Source: JBAYVY01 sp041674345 (GTDB lineage Bacteria; Planctomycetota; Phycisphaerae; Phycisphaerales; Zrk34). From it: a stretch of 13,649 nt of DNA. Of this stretch, positions 13,631-13,649 are shown one piece after another. The stretch covers positions 1 to 13,649 of the forward strand of contig JBAYVY010000050.1 in the NCBI GenBank assembly GCA_041674345.1. Reading direction: 5' to 3'. Position 1 is the stretch's first letter. Each line of letters starts with the position of its first letter. The notes below the pieces were generated by a model, which saw only the letters and a list, made by a program, of their open reading frames with translations, made no database searches and was not told the origin of the DNA. The translations under genes and the position numbers were made by a program.

Positions 13631-13636
13631 TCCATC

Positions 13637-13649
13637 ATGGCGGCACGGA
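13637..13649 (+). CDS. Start of an unidentified divergent gene (partial)
   Basis: Only four codons (MAAR) and one base are visible, so the product cannot be named. Support comes from the near-perfect Shine-Dalgarno, and from the 220-nt space to the divergent bS21 gene, which is large enough for two promoters. In that space no convincing sigma70-type promoter is seen for either direction. Confidence 0.5.

Noticed and set aside
13417..13638. Upstream extension of bS21 to about 191 residues, or a leader ORF starting near 13490
   Set aside because: Upstream residues show no family similarity, and the conserved MAIRIKAR start has its own ribosome site. The leader ORF overlaps rpsU out of frame without support.
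1..13649. tRNA, rRNA or classical intrinsic terminators
   Set aside because: No cloverleaf or rRNA-like sequence was recognised by eye. The inverted repeats after stop codons lack T-tracts.

Overview
The window is GC-rich and almost all coding runs on the minus strand, read from right to left, with one further start codon on the plus strand at the right edge. The gene set is an outer-membrane assembly pair (a BamD-like TPR protein and an LptE-like lipoprotein), an AsmA-like envelope protein, a VKOR-thioredoxin fusion, and FtsH, ProA, Pgi, RsfS and bS21. Together with the repeats between the genes, this suggests a bacterium with an outer membrane, most likely a planctomycete (possibly Phycisphaerae-like). 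That assignment is inference: no rRNA or strict marker gene is present.

Layout in transcription order, right to left. At 13637 a plus-strand gene begins behind a near-perfect Shine-Dalgarno. On the minus strand come bS21 with an unusual Gly/Arg/Pro tail (13063-13416), RsfS (12514-12948), glucose-6-phosphate isomerase (10671-12341), a 1336-residue AsmA-like protein (6569-10579), ProA (5134-6429), a VKOR-thioredoxin-fold fusion overlapping ProA by 20 nt (3981-5153), a BamD-like TPR protein (2678-3784), an LptE-like lipoprotein starting 2 nt after it (2124-2675), and FtsH (1-1941, C-terminus cut off by the window edge). No gap between genes exceeds about 220 bases.

Functionally, the left half concerns the envelope and its quality control: outer-membrane protein and LPS assembly, AsmA-type envelope function, disulfide formation and the FtsH membrane protease. 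The right half holds two ribosome factors (bS21, RsfS) and a central carbon enzyme. ProA is a lone proline-biosynthesis gene; no proB is seen.

The most striking content is repeat DNA. Four gaps (1991-2115, 3868-3993, 6457-6587, 12968-13062) hold inverted repeats made of degenerate short words with a 7-nt period (8-nt in one). The clearest is 18 in-phase heptads with perfect 34-bp arms. A related heptad block lies in the rsfS-pgi gap and another inside the pgi coding region. A second, non-periodic word family (17-mer AAGGCGTTGAGGCAAGC and the hairpin word CCGCAAGCGGCCCCCGGAA) is scattered, always in the gene-sense orientation, inside pgi, inside the AsmA-like gene, at the pgi stop codon and upstream of pgi. 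Where these repeats meet genes they add in-frame peptide inserts or supply stop codons. This is the best candidate for an undescribed system in the window.
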